Part shown: positions 1 to 8,070 of the stretch, piece by piece | Numbering within the stretch: position 1 is the first letter of the stretch | How the letters are laid out: every line of letters begins with the position of its first letter | Source: JANQIO01 sp043585095 | GTDB lineage: Bacteria > Pseudomonadota > Gammaproteobacteria > Pseudomonadales > Halieaceae | Assembly: GCA_043585095.1 (NCBI GenBank) | Contig: CP121321.1 | Location: 434,001 to 498,000 of the forward strand | DNA: 64,000 nucleotides | Direction: 5' to 3' | Made by a program: the position numbers and the translations under genes | The notes under the pieces: generated by a model | Told to the model about the DNA's origin: nothing | Databases searched by the model: none | What the model saw: only the letters and a program-made list of their open reading frames with translations

Positions 1-696
1 ACTCTTTACCCGGCGCATGGCCTCAAGGGCCGGCGCCAGATTGCGAATCTTGAGTTCAGGAAAGCGTTCTTTAAGCGTCGCCGCTAGCCGCTGCTCAGGA
101 CTGGCGGGCTCGTTTGTCTTTAAGCGACGATAGCGGCCCAGGTCTAACCACACCTCGACTTCTTGTGTGATTAAGCTGTTAAAAAAACCGTTGAACTCTG
201 GGACGGAATAACCCGTAGCGGCGGGGTCTACCGACACGCCGTTGAGCAGGCGCCGCAGGACCCCGTCGAAGGCTTTCTCGCTAAAAACGTCAGCTATGCC
301 AGAGGTGGCCTGCAAGGTTTCTGCGTCGGGTAGCTTACCTTCCCAGACCTCGTAGGCGGGGTCGCTAAGCTTCGCAAACAGGTAGTCATGGCGCTGCCGA
401 CCGTTGTTTACCAGCAGAAGGTGATTGCCCTCGCCACGCGTGTTGGTCAGGTAGACCATATGATTGTGCTGGCGATAGGGCCAGTTAACGTCGGCGCTAC
501 GCTGACGTTTGCTCGCGGGCAGCAATATCGCTATTGCCTTGTCGCCCATAAGGTCATGGACTTTGTCACGTCGCTCCTGCCATTCACGGCTGTCCGCCTG
601 AGAGGCGGCCGCCCACTGTGCTGGGCAGCAAGCTAGTAGGGTGATTAGAAACGTAGCAAACCGAGTCGGAGAGAGTAAATTGGAAACCAATGACAT
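1..696 (-). CDS. Xaa-Pro aminopeptidase (aminopeptidase P), N-terminal part, truncated by window edge
   Basis: The frame is open from an ATG at 696 to the left edge, giving 232 visible residues. Residues 1 to about 32 form a signal peptide with a hydrophobic stretch ending in alanines, so the enzyme is probably exported. The following part resembles the aminopeptidase P N-terminal domain: an RR-K-x-H-x-L start, then a VNWPYRQ-NHMVYLTN segment typical of the family. Members cut the residue preceding a proline at peptide N-termini and use two metal ions bound by a C-terminal M24 domain, which lies outside the window. The gene starts 18 bases after the rho stop on the same strand and may be read with it. 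The family call is fairly safe; activity cannot be judged from this part. Confidence 0.75.
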   Translation of the reverse strand, partial: MSLVSNLLSPTRFATFLITLLACCPAQWAAASQADSREWQERRDKVHDLMGDKAIAILLPASKRQRSADVNWPYRQHNHMVYLTNTRGEGNHLLLVNNGRQRHDYLFAKLSDPAYEVWEGKLPDAETLQATSGIADVFSEKAFDGVLRRLLNGVSVDPAATGYSVPEFNGFFNSLITQEVEVWLDLGRYRRLKTNEPASPEQRLAATLKERFPELKIRNLAPALEAMRRVKS

Positions 697-714
697 AGTC
701 TCGATGTTTCCTCG

Positions 715-1983
715 CTACTTGCGCCTCATGGACAGGAAGAATTCTTCGTTGGTCTTGGTGCTCTTCAGTTTGTCTAGCAGAAATTCCACGGCTGGTGTGT
801 CTTCCATACCGTGCAGCAGCTTGCGCAGTATCCACATACGTTGCAGTTCGTCTTCCCCGGTTAAGAGGTCTTCGCGGCGCGTGCCGGAACGGCGAATGTT
901 GATTGCGGGATACACGCGTTTCTCAGCGATCTTGCGATCTAGATGCAGCTCCATGTTACCGGTGCCTTTGAATTCCTCGTAGATGACTTCATCCATCTTC
1001 GAACCGGTGTCGATCAGGGCGGTCGCAATAATGGACAGACTGCCGCCTTCCTCGATGTTTCGTGCGGCGCCGAAAAAGCGCTTTGGGCGCTCCAGTGCGT
1101 GCGCGTCGACGCCACCGGTGAGTACCTTGCCGGAGCTGGGGACAACCGTGTTGAAAGCCCGTGCGAGTCGCGTAATGGAGTCCAGCAGGATGACGACGTC
1201 GCGTTTGTGCTCTACCAGCCGCTTGGCCTTCTCGATAACCATATCGGCTACCTGCACGTGCCGGGCTGGCGGCTCGTCAAATGTTGATGCCACAACTTCG
1301 GCGCCCTGTGCGCCAACCGAACGCTGCATCTCAGTCACTTCTTCCGGACGCTCGTCAATTAACAGGACGATCACGTAGCATTCCGGGTTGTTGCTGATAA
1401 TCGCCTGCGCAATGTTCTGCATCATAATGGTCTTGCCGGCTTTGGGTGGCGCCACCAGCAGGCCCCGCTGGCCCTTACCAATAGGGGCGACCAAATCAAT
1501 GATACGTCCCGTTAAATCCTCCGTTGAGCCGTTGCCTTTCTCTAACTGCAAGCGCTCGTTGGGGAACAGAGGCGTTAAGTTCTCAAACAGAATTTTGTGC
1601 TTGGAGTCTTCGGGCTTCGTGAAGTTGACTTCACCGACTTTGAGCAGCGCGAAGTACCGCTCGGAATCCTTCGGTGGCCTGATCTTGCCGGAAATTGAAT
1701 CACCGGTGCGCAGGTTGAAGCGTCTAATCTGACTAGGCGACACATAAATATCATCGGGGCCCGCCAGGTATGAGCCCTCAGCAGAGCGCAGGAAGCCGAA
1801 GCCATCCTGCAGTATCTCCAGAACGCCATCTCCGTAGATGTCTTCGCCGCTTTTGGCGTGGCGCTTGAGGATCGAGAAGATAATGTCTTGCTTGCGTGAT
1901 CGGGCGATATTGTCGAGCCCGATTTCGGCGGCGATGTCGATGAGTTCTTGTGTTGATTTAGTCTTGAGGTCAGTCAGATTCAT
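715..1983 (-). CDS. rho: Transcription termination factor Rho
   Basis: Rho is the hexameric RNA-dependent ATPase that ends transcription at unstructured C-rich RNA. The product is near-identical in layout to enterobacterial Rho: an N-terminal helical domain with RKQDIIFSIL, the cold-shock-like RNA-binding domain (GFGFLRSAE, SYLAGPDDIYVS), then the RecA-type motor with Walker A APPKAGKT, LLIDERPEEVTEM and GGSLSIIATAL. Length is about 422 residues, as expected. I chose the ATG at 1983 because MNLTDLK is the family start; an in-frame ATG at 2001 would add six residues and neither has a clear ribosome site. It lies downstream of trxA on the same strand, an order conserved in gammaproteobacteria. 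Confidence 0.95.
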   Translation of the reverse strand: MNLTDLKTKSTQELIDIAAEIGLDNIARSRKQDIIFSILKRHAKSGEDIYGDGVLEILQDGFGFLRSAEGSYLAGPDDIYVSPSQIRRFNLRTGDSISGKIRPPKDSERYFALLKVGEVNFTKPEDSKHKILFENLTPLFPNERLQLEKGNGSTEDLTGRIIDLVAPIGKGQRGLLVAPPKAGKTIMMQNIAQAIISNNPECYVIVLLIDERPEEVTEMQRSVGAQGAEVVASTFDEPPARHVQVADMVIEKAKRLVEHKRDVVILLDSITRLARAFNTVVPSSGKVLTGGVDAHALERPKRFFGAARNIEEGGSLSIIATALIDTGSKMDEVIYEEFKGTGNMELHLDRKIAEKRVYPAINIRRSGTRREDLLTGEDELQRMWILRKLLHGMEDTPAVEFLLDKLKSTKTNEEFFLSMRRK

Positions 1984-2682
1984 AGGATCAGTCAGAGTCA
2001 TAGAGAGGAGTCGGAGGTATTGGAAACGGGATTTATGGGTAGGTAGTAGTTTGTTTGAAACAGGTACTTTTTATTGTTCGAATTTTCAAAATGTATTGAG
2101 CTTATAAAAAGCCTTAAGCGGGATACGCGGAGTGTTATAAGCAAAACTCAGAGCCGCTGTTTGTGCACAGACGCCTGGCGCTAACAGTCGAGCTAGCGGG
2201 TGGCGATGCATGCTACAGGGGCACTGGTGATGCATTGGGCAAGCCGTCCGGCTGCCGGTAAACCTTCGAATCCTGATGCTATCCCCGATGGGCCGTCTTG
2301 CTCTCGTCAGTCTGGGTTAAGGGATCATCCGGTTCGCTAAGGATTGATCAGACAGGTGCCGACGAATGCCAAAGTGGCGGTCAAGCGGGGGGTTGTTTTG
2401 TATCAAAACGGACTTTTGGTGCTGCGCTGGCTGCGTAGCGATTGGAAATGTAGCACGCTGGTACGGGGGCGTCTATACCCTGTATTTCAGCAGCGGTTTC
2501 TCGCGCTGCATGTTTCTATTGGATAGTCGTAGCGCAGGGTTTACCGCATAGAGAGCGTGTCGTCGCTACACGCCAGCCGCCTGGGTGCTGCCTCGCCGTG
2601 CTTTGCCATCGCGCGGTTACAGGTCTGGGTTACAAACCAGGGACGCCGGGCTGAGGAAGCCCGGCACCACCGATGACAGCGG
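1984..2682. other. Long trxA-rho intergenic region without a convincing gene
   Basis: About 700 bases separate the stop of trxA from the start of rho. Short open frames occur here (for example near 2344-2551 on the plus strand) but lack ribosome sites, recognisable protein features and neighbours that would support them. The region would be the rho leader; rho leaders in other gammaproteobacteria take part in Rho autoregulation, so this spacer may do the same, but that is inference only. The one clear structure is a hairpin next to trxA at 2645-2665. Confidence 0.5.
2645..2665 (-). terminator. Hairpin downstream of trxA, possible terminator
   Basis: An 8-bp perfect stem (GCCGGGCT with AGCCCGGC) around a five-base loop sits 18 bases after the trxA stop. 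No T-run follows on the minus strand, so it is not a classical intrinsic terminator. It could instead protect the trxA transcript end or act as a pause site. Confidence 0.35.
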
Positions 2683-3009
2683 TTAAACGATCTCGTCAAC
2701 AAACTCTATCAGTTGCGTCTTGGAGAGCGCGCCCACTTTAGTGGCTTCTGCGTTGCCGCCTTTGAACATGATGAGCGTAGGAATACCCCGGATGCCGAAC
2801 TTCGGCGGAATATCAGGATTGGCATCGACATCAACTTTGCAGACTTTCAATTTGCCGGCATATTCAGCTGAAATTTCGTCCAGCACGGGAGCAATCATTT
2901 TGCACGGTCCGCACCACTCGGCCCAAAAATCGACCAGTACAGGTATGTCTGAGTTTAGTACTTCAGTGTCAAAGCTCGCGTCAGTGACGTGAACAATCGT
3001 GTCGCTCAT
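2683..3009 (-). CDS. trxA: Thioredoxin 1
   Basis: This is a 108-residue single-domain thioredoxin, the cytoplasmic disulfide reductase that serves ribonucleotide reductase, PAPS reductase and peroxide-detoxifying enzymes. The active site WCGPCK and the cis-proline loop GIRGIPTL are intact, and the length matches E. coli TrxA. The start is supported by GGAG a few bases upstream of the ATG. The gene precedes rho on the same strand, a pairing conserved in Pseudomonas and enterobacteria. Reduced thioredoxin is regenerated by thioredoxin reductase, which is not in this window. Confidence 0.97.
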   Translation of the reverse strand: MSDTIVHVTDASFDTEVLNSDIPVLVDFWAEWCGPCKMIAPVLDEISAEYAGKLKVCKVDVDANPDIPPKFGIRGIPTLIMFKGGNAEATKVGALSKTQLIEFVDEIV

Positions 3010-3210
3010 GCATAATCTCCAAGGCGTGTTAGTTAGGAAAGGATGGAATCATACCATCGGCATTGGCTCTGTCCCATGCCTTGCCTAGAGCGAATCGAAA
3101 TGCTCTGAGCAGTATTTGGTATAAGCTGCACAGATGATCCGGGAACCATTAAGCGAAGAAGGCAACTAAAGCCCGCATCCGTTCCTTTTAAAAAAACAAC
3201 AGGGAAAACC

Positions 3211-5346
3211 ATGGGCAAGAAACAAATTGCAGTGCTGGTAGCCGTAGCGGTCGCTTTTACACTGTGGCTGACGCTTGATGTCGGCAACTACCTGACGCTG
3301 GAATTCGTCAAGGAGAGCATGTCAGACCTGCAGAGTTTCTATACGGCCCATCCTTTAGTTACGGGACTCAGCTACTTTGCGCTATACGTGGTAGTCACCG
3401 GGCTCTCCTTGCCGGGTGCCGCAGTGCTGACATTAGCGGGGGGTGCATTATTTGGTTTCTGGTATGGCCTGCTACTTGTATCCTTTGCCAGCAGCCTTGG
3501 CGCAACTCTGGCCTGTGTTGTGTCGCGCGTTGTCCTGCAAGATTGGGTGCAAACGCGTTTTCGAAAGCAACTGCGTGCTGTGAACAAAGGCTTTGAGCGC
3601 GATGGTGCCTTCTACCTTTTTGGTCTTCGTTTGGTCCCGATCTTCCCGTTTTTTGTTATCAATCTTGTGATGGGCGTTCTCCCGATTCCGCTGTGGCGGT
3701 TTTATTGGGTCAGCCAGGTGGGCATGTTGGCGGGCACTGCAGTATATGTGAACGCCGGTACGCAGCTGGGCCAGCTAGACGGTTTAGGCGGCATTCTTTC
3801 GCCCGGATTGCTGGCCTCTTTTGCGCTGCTGGGTGTGTTTCCATTACTAGCTCGGGCGCTACTTAACCTCATCAGAGCGCGGAAAGCGCTGTCGCAGTTT
3901 GATCGCCCCGCTCAATTTGACGATAACCTGCTCGTTATTGGCGGCGGCTCAGCGGGCCTTGTGGCATCACTCATCGCAGCTACCGTGCGCGCCAAAGTCA
4001 GTCTCGTTGAACGAGACAAGATGGGCGGGGACTGCCTCAACACGGGCTGCGTGCCGAGTAAGGCGCTGATTCGATCGGGTCGCATAGCGGCGTATTTTCG
4101 GCGCGCGGAGGAGTTTGGCCTCGCCGGCGTGGATGCCAAGGTTGACTTTCCTGCGGTGATGGAGCGCGTGCAGTCGGTGATTGCCAAAATCGAGCCCCAC
4201 GACTCCGTGGAGCGCTATGAGAGCCTGGGCGTGAACTGTATACAGGGCAATGCGAAAGTGGTGTCGCCCTGGGAGGTCGAAATAGACGGTCAGCGCCGCA
4301 GCGCGAGGCACATTATTATCGCCGCAGGGGCGCGCCCGTTTGTGCCACCGGTTCCCGGCCTGGACAGCGTTGACTATCTAACCTCTGACAATCTGTGGGA
4401 ACTGAAGGACCTGCCCGGGCGCCTGCTAGTGATGGGAGGCGGCCCTATCGGCTGCGAATTGGCGCAGGCCTTTTGCCGTCTCGGTAGCCATGTCACCGTG
4501 GTGGATATGGCGCCACAGATTATGCCGCGCGAAGATGTTGATGTTGCCGCGGTAGTCAGAGAATCCTTCGAGAAGGCTGGTATCGAAGTGCTAACTAACC
4601 ATAAGGCAGTTGGGTTTTCTGCAGGGGGGGAGGCCAATACAGCGACCTTCGAATACGAGGGTGAGACGGTTGAGCGCCAATTTGACCGGGTGCTGGTGGC
4701 CGTGGGCCGCACCGCGAATTCGGAAGAGCTGGGCCTTGCTGCGCTGGATATTGAGACCAATCCCAATGGGACGATAAAGGTTGATGACTACCTGCGCACC
4801 TCCATCCCTACGATTCTGGCCTGTGGGGATATCGCGGGCCCCTATCAGTTCACCCATATGGCCAGCCATCAGGCGTGGTTCACTGCGGTCAATGCGCTGT
4901 TCGGTTTCCTGAAAAAATTTCGCGTGGATTACTCGGTGGTACCGTGGACCACCTTTACCGACCCAGAAGTTGCTCGCGTGGGCTTGAACGAAAGAGACGC
5001 CGAAGAGCAGGGCGTTGACTACGACGTGACTCGCTACGATATAGACGACCTCGACCGCGCCATTGCTGACGGTGAGGCGCACGGATTTATAAAGGTTCTA
5101 ACGGTACCGGGCAAGGATCGCATTCTCGGCGTAACCATAGTGGGTTATCACGCGGCGGAGCTGCTGGCAGAGTACGTGCTGGCAATGAAGCACGGCATTG
5201 GCTTGAAGAAAATTCTCGGCACTATCCACGTGTATCCAACGCTATCTGAAAGCAACAAGTTTGTGGCCGGTGAATGGCGCAAGGCACGCAAGCCAGAAGC
5301 GTTATTGGATTGGGTAGAGCGGCTACATCGTTGGCGCCGGGGCTGA
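3211..5346 (+). CDS. Fusion protein: TVP38/TMEM64 (DedA-like) membrane domain plus FAD-dependent pyridine nucleotide-disulfide oxidoreductase
   Basis: The 711-residue product joins two proteins that are usually separate. Residues 1 to about 225 contain several membrane helices with the TVP38/SNARE-associated signature around LSLPGAAVLTLAGGALFG. From about residue 243 a dihydrolipoamide dehydrogenase/mercuric reductase-like enzyme begins: FAD site VIGGGSAG, redox pair GGDCLNTGC (Cys275 and Cys280), NAD(P) site MGGGPIG near 405, and a C-terminal HVYPTLSE carrying the usual active-site His region. There is no heavy-metal-binding N-terminal domain and no C-terminal cysteine pair, so mercuric reductase activity is not supported. 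A membrane-anchored thiol/disulfide or quinone redox role is plausible but unproven. Such fusions are known in proteobacteria; the substrate is unknown. Confidence 0.85.
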   Translation: MGKKQIAVLVAVAVAFTLWLTLDVGNYLTLEFVKESMSDLQSFYTAHPLVTGLSYFALYVVVTGLSLPGAAVLTLAGGALFGFWYGLLLVSFASSLGATLACVVSRVVLQDWVQTRFRKQLRAVNKGFERDGAFYLFGLRLVPIFPFFVINLVMGVLPIPLWRFYWVSQVGMLAGTAVYVNAGTQLGQLDGLGGILSPGLLASFALLGVFPLLARALLNLIRARKALSQFDRPAQFDDNLLVIGGGSAGLVASLIAATVRAKVSLVERDKMGGDCLNTGCVPSKALIRSGRIAAYFRRAEEFGLAGVDAKVDFPAVMERVQSVIAKIEPHDSVERYESLGVNCIQGNAKVVSPWEVEIDGQRRSARHIIIAAGARPFVPPVPGLDSVDYLTSDNLWELKDLPGRLLVMGGGPIGCELAQAFCRLGSHVTVVDMAPQIMPREDVDVAAVVRESFEKAGIEVLTNHKAVGFSAGGEANTATFEYEGETVERQFDRVLVAVGRTANSEELGLAALDIETNPNGTIKVDDYLRTSIPTILACGDIAGPYQFTHMASHQAWFTAVNALFGFLKKFRVDYSVVPWTTFTDPEVARVGLNERDAEEQGVDYDVTRYDIDDLDRAIADGEAHGFIKVLTVPGKDRILGVTIVGYHAAELLAEYVLAMKHGIGLKKILGTIHVYPTLSESNKFVAGEWRKARKPEALLDWVERLHRWRRG

Positions 5347-5353
5347 TCTTCTT

Positions 5354-5653
5354 TTGACGCAGGCCGCTGACACTTCCAGCCTCCCGGCCGGCAGCGAGAG
5401 CTGTACTGATAGCTGGGTTGTGTATTTGCTGCGCTGTGCAGATGAAACGCTGTACGCAGGCGTCGCGCGCGATCTGTCCAGACGTCTTCGCCAGCATAAC
5501 GGCGAACTGGCAGGCGGCGCTCGCTACACGCGTAGCCGTCGCCCGGTGACCTTGCTGTGGTCTGAAGACTGCCCAGATCGCTCTTCTGCCCAGATCCGCG
5601 AGGCAGCGATTAAAAAGCTTTCGCGTAAGGAGAAGCTGGCGCTCACGCGTTAA
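5354..5653 (+). CDS. GIY-YIG domain protein, YhbQ-like
   Basis: This 99-residue protein has a single GIY-YIG nuclease-type domain from about residue 20: WVVYLLRCADETLYAGVARD contains the two short strands, followed by RLRQHN and RYTRSRRPV. The tyrosine pair of the GIY-YIG core is replaced by VYL and YAG, as in the YhbQ/UPF0213 family, whose role is not settled (a DNA-repair nuclease has been proposed for relatives). The predicted start is TTG at 5354, seven bases after the stop of the fusion gene, suggesting translational coupling; no ATG is available before the domain. Its 3' end overlaps the convergent yheS by 11 bases. Confidence 0.85.
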   Translation: MTQAADTSSLPAGSESCTDSWVVYLLRCADETLYAGVARDLSRRLRQHNGELAGGARYTRSRRPVTLLWSEDCPDRSSAQIREAAIKKLSRKEKLALTR

Positions 5654-7553
5654 GCGGTTGCTCCAGCGTTTCTAGCTCCTGCTGAAGTGTTAACCAGGTT
5701 TCTTCCAGCGCTTCGTGCTGCTGGCGCTGCTGCCCCTGTGCCAACAGCAGCTCGTCCAGTGTGTCCTTGTTTTCATCTTCATAGAGGCTGCTGTCAGCTA
5801 GAGCTTGCTGCATTTTCTCAAGCTCTGCTGCCATTGTTGCCATGGCTTTTTCGGTTTGCTCAATCTTGCGTTTCAAGGGGCGTATTTTGTCCCGCTGTTG
5901 CGCCGCTGCCTGCCGCGCTGCTTTGCGGTTGGTATTGGTTTGCTGCGTCGACGATGCCACTGCGCTGCCGTTTTCTGCATCGGGTTCACGCTTCAGTACC
6001 CAGCGCTCGTAGGCCTGTACGTCTTCGTCATATTCCGTGACTCGACCTGAGTCGACCAGCCACAGCTCGTCAACCGTATGACGCAATAGGTGTCGGTCAT
6101 GGGTAACTAGCACCATCGCACCCTCGAAGCTCTGTAGCGCCAGAGTTAGCGCATAGCGCATATCCATGTCCAAATGATTAGTGGGTTCATCCATGATCAG
6201 CAAATTAGGGCGTTGCCAAACGACCATTGCCAGCGCCAAGCGCGTTTTTTCGCCACCGGAAAAGGGGGCAACCGGTTCTGTCGCCGCATCACCACGAAAA
6301 TTGAATCCGCCGAGGAAATCGAGAATCTCTTGCTCGCGAGCATCGGGGCGCAGCCGCTGCAGATGCGTCAATGCGCTCGCTTTCAGGTCCAGCGCTTCAA
6401 GCTGATGTTGATCAAAATAACCGACGCGGCAATGGGCGCCCTCGACCCGTTCTCCCTGTAAAACAGGCAGCTCACCGACCAGGCTCTTCAGCAAGGTAGA
6501 TTTGCCCGCGCCATTGCGACCCAGCAAGCCCAGGCAGCTGCCTGGCCTTAAGGTTAGGGAGACCTTGCTGAGCACGGGTGCGTCCTGATATCCCAGGGTC
6601 GCTTTGTCGAGTGCCAGAATAGGGTCACTGGCGCGCTCCGGCGGCGGGAAGCTAAAGTAAAAAGGCGAATCCACGTGCGCGGGCGCAATGCGCTCCATGC
6701 GTGCCAATTCCTTAAGCCGACTTTGCGCTTGTCTGGCCTTGGTGGCCTTGGCGCGAAAGCGACGTACGAAGCTGTCAATTTCGGCAATGCGACGTTGCTG
6801 CTTCTCGTAGCTTGCTTGCTGCTGCATCAGCCGTTCAGCGCGCTGAGTTTCGAAGGAGGAGTAGTTGCCTTTATAGGCTGACAGCGTCCGGTGCTCGACG
6901 TGCAGCACCTGATTACAGGTGGCGTCGATAAAGTCCCGGTCGTGGGATATCAGCACCAGCGTGCCTGGGTAAGCCGACAGCCACTGCTGCAGCCACAGGG
7001 TTGCATCTAGATCGAGGTGGTTGGTGGGTTCATCCAGCAGCAGTAGATCGGAGGGCGTCATCAGCGCCTTGCCGAGTCCAAGCCGAACACGCCAGCCGCC
7101 GGAAAAGCTGTCTACGGGTTTGTCGGCGTCGGTTTCCTCAAAGCCCAGACCCATGAGCAGTTTCAGGGCGCGTCGCTCAATGTCGTAGCCCTGCGCCTCA
7201 TCCATACGCTGGTGGAGTTCGGCAGCCACGTCATAATCCTCGTTTGCCTCGGCCTCCTGAAGCGCCCTGCGAATGGCGGCAACGTCGGCGTCGCCGCTAA
7301 TAAGGAAGTCCAGCGCAGACTCGGAGCAGGCATCGACTTCCTGCGCCATGGCAGCAAGTCGCAGGCCGCTCATACCGTCGAACTCGCCGCTATCGAGTGA
7401 CAGCTCGCCCAGCAGGGCGGCAAAGAATGTGGATTTGCCGCAGCCGTTGGCACCGGTCAGCGCCAGATGCTGGCCGGGTGCAATGGTGAGGTTGACATCT
7501 TCCAGCAGTGTTCTGGAGCCACGCCGTAGACTAATATTGCGCAATATGATCAT
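5643..7553 (-). CDS. yheS: ABC-F family ATP-binding protein YheS
   Basis: The 636-residue product has two ABC ATPase domains and no membrane segments, the hallmark of ABC-F proteins that act on ribosomes rather than in transport. The first Walker A is GANGCGKST near residue 40 with signature SGGWRVRL; the second is GRNGAGKST near 345 with signature SGGEKTRLALA. Both Walker B motifs run into DEPTNHLD. A basic linker lies between the domains, and the C-terminus has a charged coiled coil of about 100 residues. YheS of E. coli is a ribosome-associated member. The start ATG lies within the palindrome shared with the divergent gene at 7546. Confidence 0.93.
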   Translation of the reverse strand: MIILRNISLRRGSRTLLEDVNLTIAPGQHLALTGANGCGKSTFFAALLGELSLDSGEFDGMSGLRLAAMAQEVDACSESALDFLISGDADVAAIRRALQEAEANEDYDVAAELHQRMDEAQGYDIERRALKLLMGLGFEETDADKPVDSFSGGWRVRLGLGKALMTPSDLLLLDEPTNHLDLDATLWLQQWLSAYPGTLVLISHDRDFIDATCNQVLHVEHRTLSAYKGNYSSFETQRAERLMQQQASYEKQQRRIAEIDSFVRRFRAKATKARQAQSRLKELARMERIAPAHVDSPFYFSFPPPERASDPILALDKATLGYQDAPVLSKVSLTLRPGSCLGLLGRNGAGKSTLLKSLVGELPVLQGERVEGAHCRVGYFDQHQLEALDLKASALTHLQRLRPDAREQEILDFLGGFNFRGDAATEPVAPFSGGEKTRLALAMVVWQRPNLLIMDEPTNHLDMDMRYALTLALQSFEGAMVLVTHDRHLLRHTVDELWLVDSGRVTEYDEDVQAYERWVLKREPDAENGSAVASSTQQTNTNRKAARQAAAQQRDKIRPLKRKIEQTEKAMATMAAELEKMQQALADSSLYEDENKDTLDELLLAQGQQRQQHEALEETWLTLQQELETLEQPLNA

Positions 7554-8070
7554 CGGCGCGGATTCTACCGACAGCGCTGAGGGGAATCCATTCTGGACTT
7601 TCTCTCTGTCTTTGTACCGGCAAGCAGGTATCGCCGATGCCTGCCTGAATTTGCAGGACGGAGAGGGTCTTGATGTAAATCTGCTGCTTTACGCAGCCTT
7701 TCTCTCACAGTCGGGCTTGCAGCTTTCCGGGGACCAGGCTGTGCGTCTTGAGGCCTGCTGTAAGCCCCTGCGCGAGCGGGCGGTAAAACGCCTGCGGCGA
7801 CTGCGGCGGAGGCTGGCGGGTATTGAAGGCGCTGAGGCGCTGTCAGCAGAAATGTTGGACACAGAGTTGGCTGCGGAAAAGTTACAACAGGAAGTGATTT
7901 GGCGCTGGCATCGACAGGCGTCGCTGGACTCTGGCGTCGGGCCTTTGAAAACTGTGTTGGACGGCAATCTCTCGGCTATTGCTGCCTCGAAAGGACTGCG
8001 TGCCGAGGATTTGGGCTCATTCGCCCAGCGTCTGGTGAGTGCGCTGCCGGTTGTCGCTGCGCAGCGCTAA
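7546..8070 (+). CDS. TIGR02444 family protein
   Basis: This 174-residue protein matches the TIGR02444 family by its opening NPFWTFSLSLYR, the central LQDGEGLDVNLLLYAAFL and the arginine-rich helix RAVKRLRRLRRRLAG. The family has no known function and is found beside yheS and algQ/rsd genes in Pseudomonas relatives, which fits this position. The ATG at 7546 is the last start before the conserved region; it overlaps the divergent yheS start by eight bases, so its promoter must lie inside yheS. The frame stays open further upstream, but that part only mirrors yheS. The 3' end overlaps the convergent ParA gene by 54 bases. Confidence 0.8.
   Translation: MIIGADSTDSAEGNPFWTFSLSLYRQAGIADACLNLQDGEGLDVNLLLYAAFLSQSGLQLSGDQAVRLEACCKPLRERAVKRLRRLRRRLAGIEGAEALSAEMLDTELAAEKLQQEVIWRWHRQASLDSGVGPLKTVLDGNLSAIAASKGLRAEDLGSFAQRLVSALPVVAAQR

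Noticed and set aside
2344..2551. Small plus-strand genes in the trxA-rho spacer
   Set aside because: Two overlapping frames of about 60 codons, no ribosome site, no hydrophobic or domain pattern and no codon bias.
2645..2665. Classical intrinsic terminator for trxA
   Set aside because: The stem is good but no T-run follows on the minus strand; kept only as a low-confidence structure.
3211..5346. Mercuric reductase (merA)
   Set aside because: The redox core resembles MerA, but the heavy-metal domain and C-terminal cysteine pair are missing, a DedA-like membrane domain is fused instead and no mer genes are present.
7273..8070. A longer TIGR02444 protein starting at 7273
   Set aside because: The added 91 residues are simply antisense to yheS and show no conserved features; the family begins near NPFWTF.
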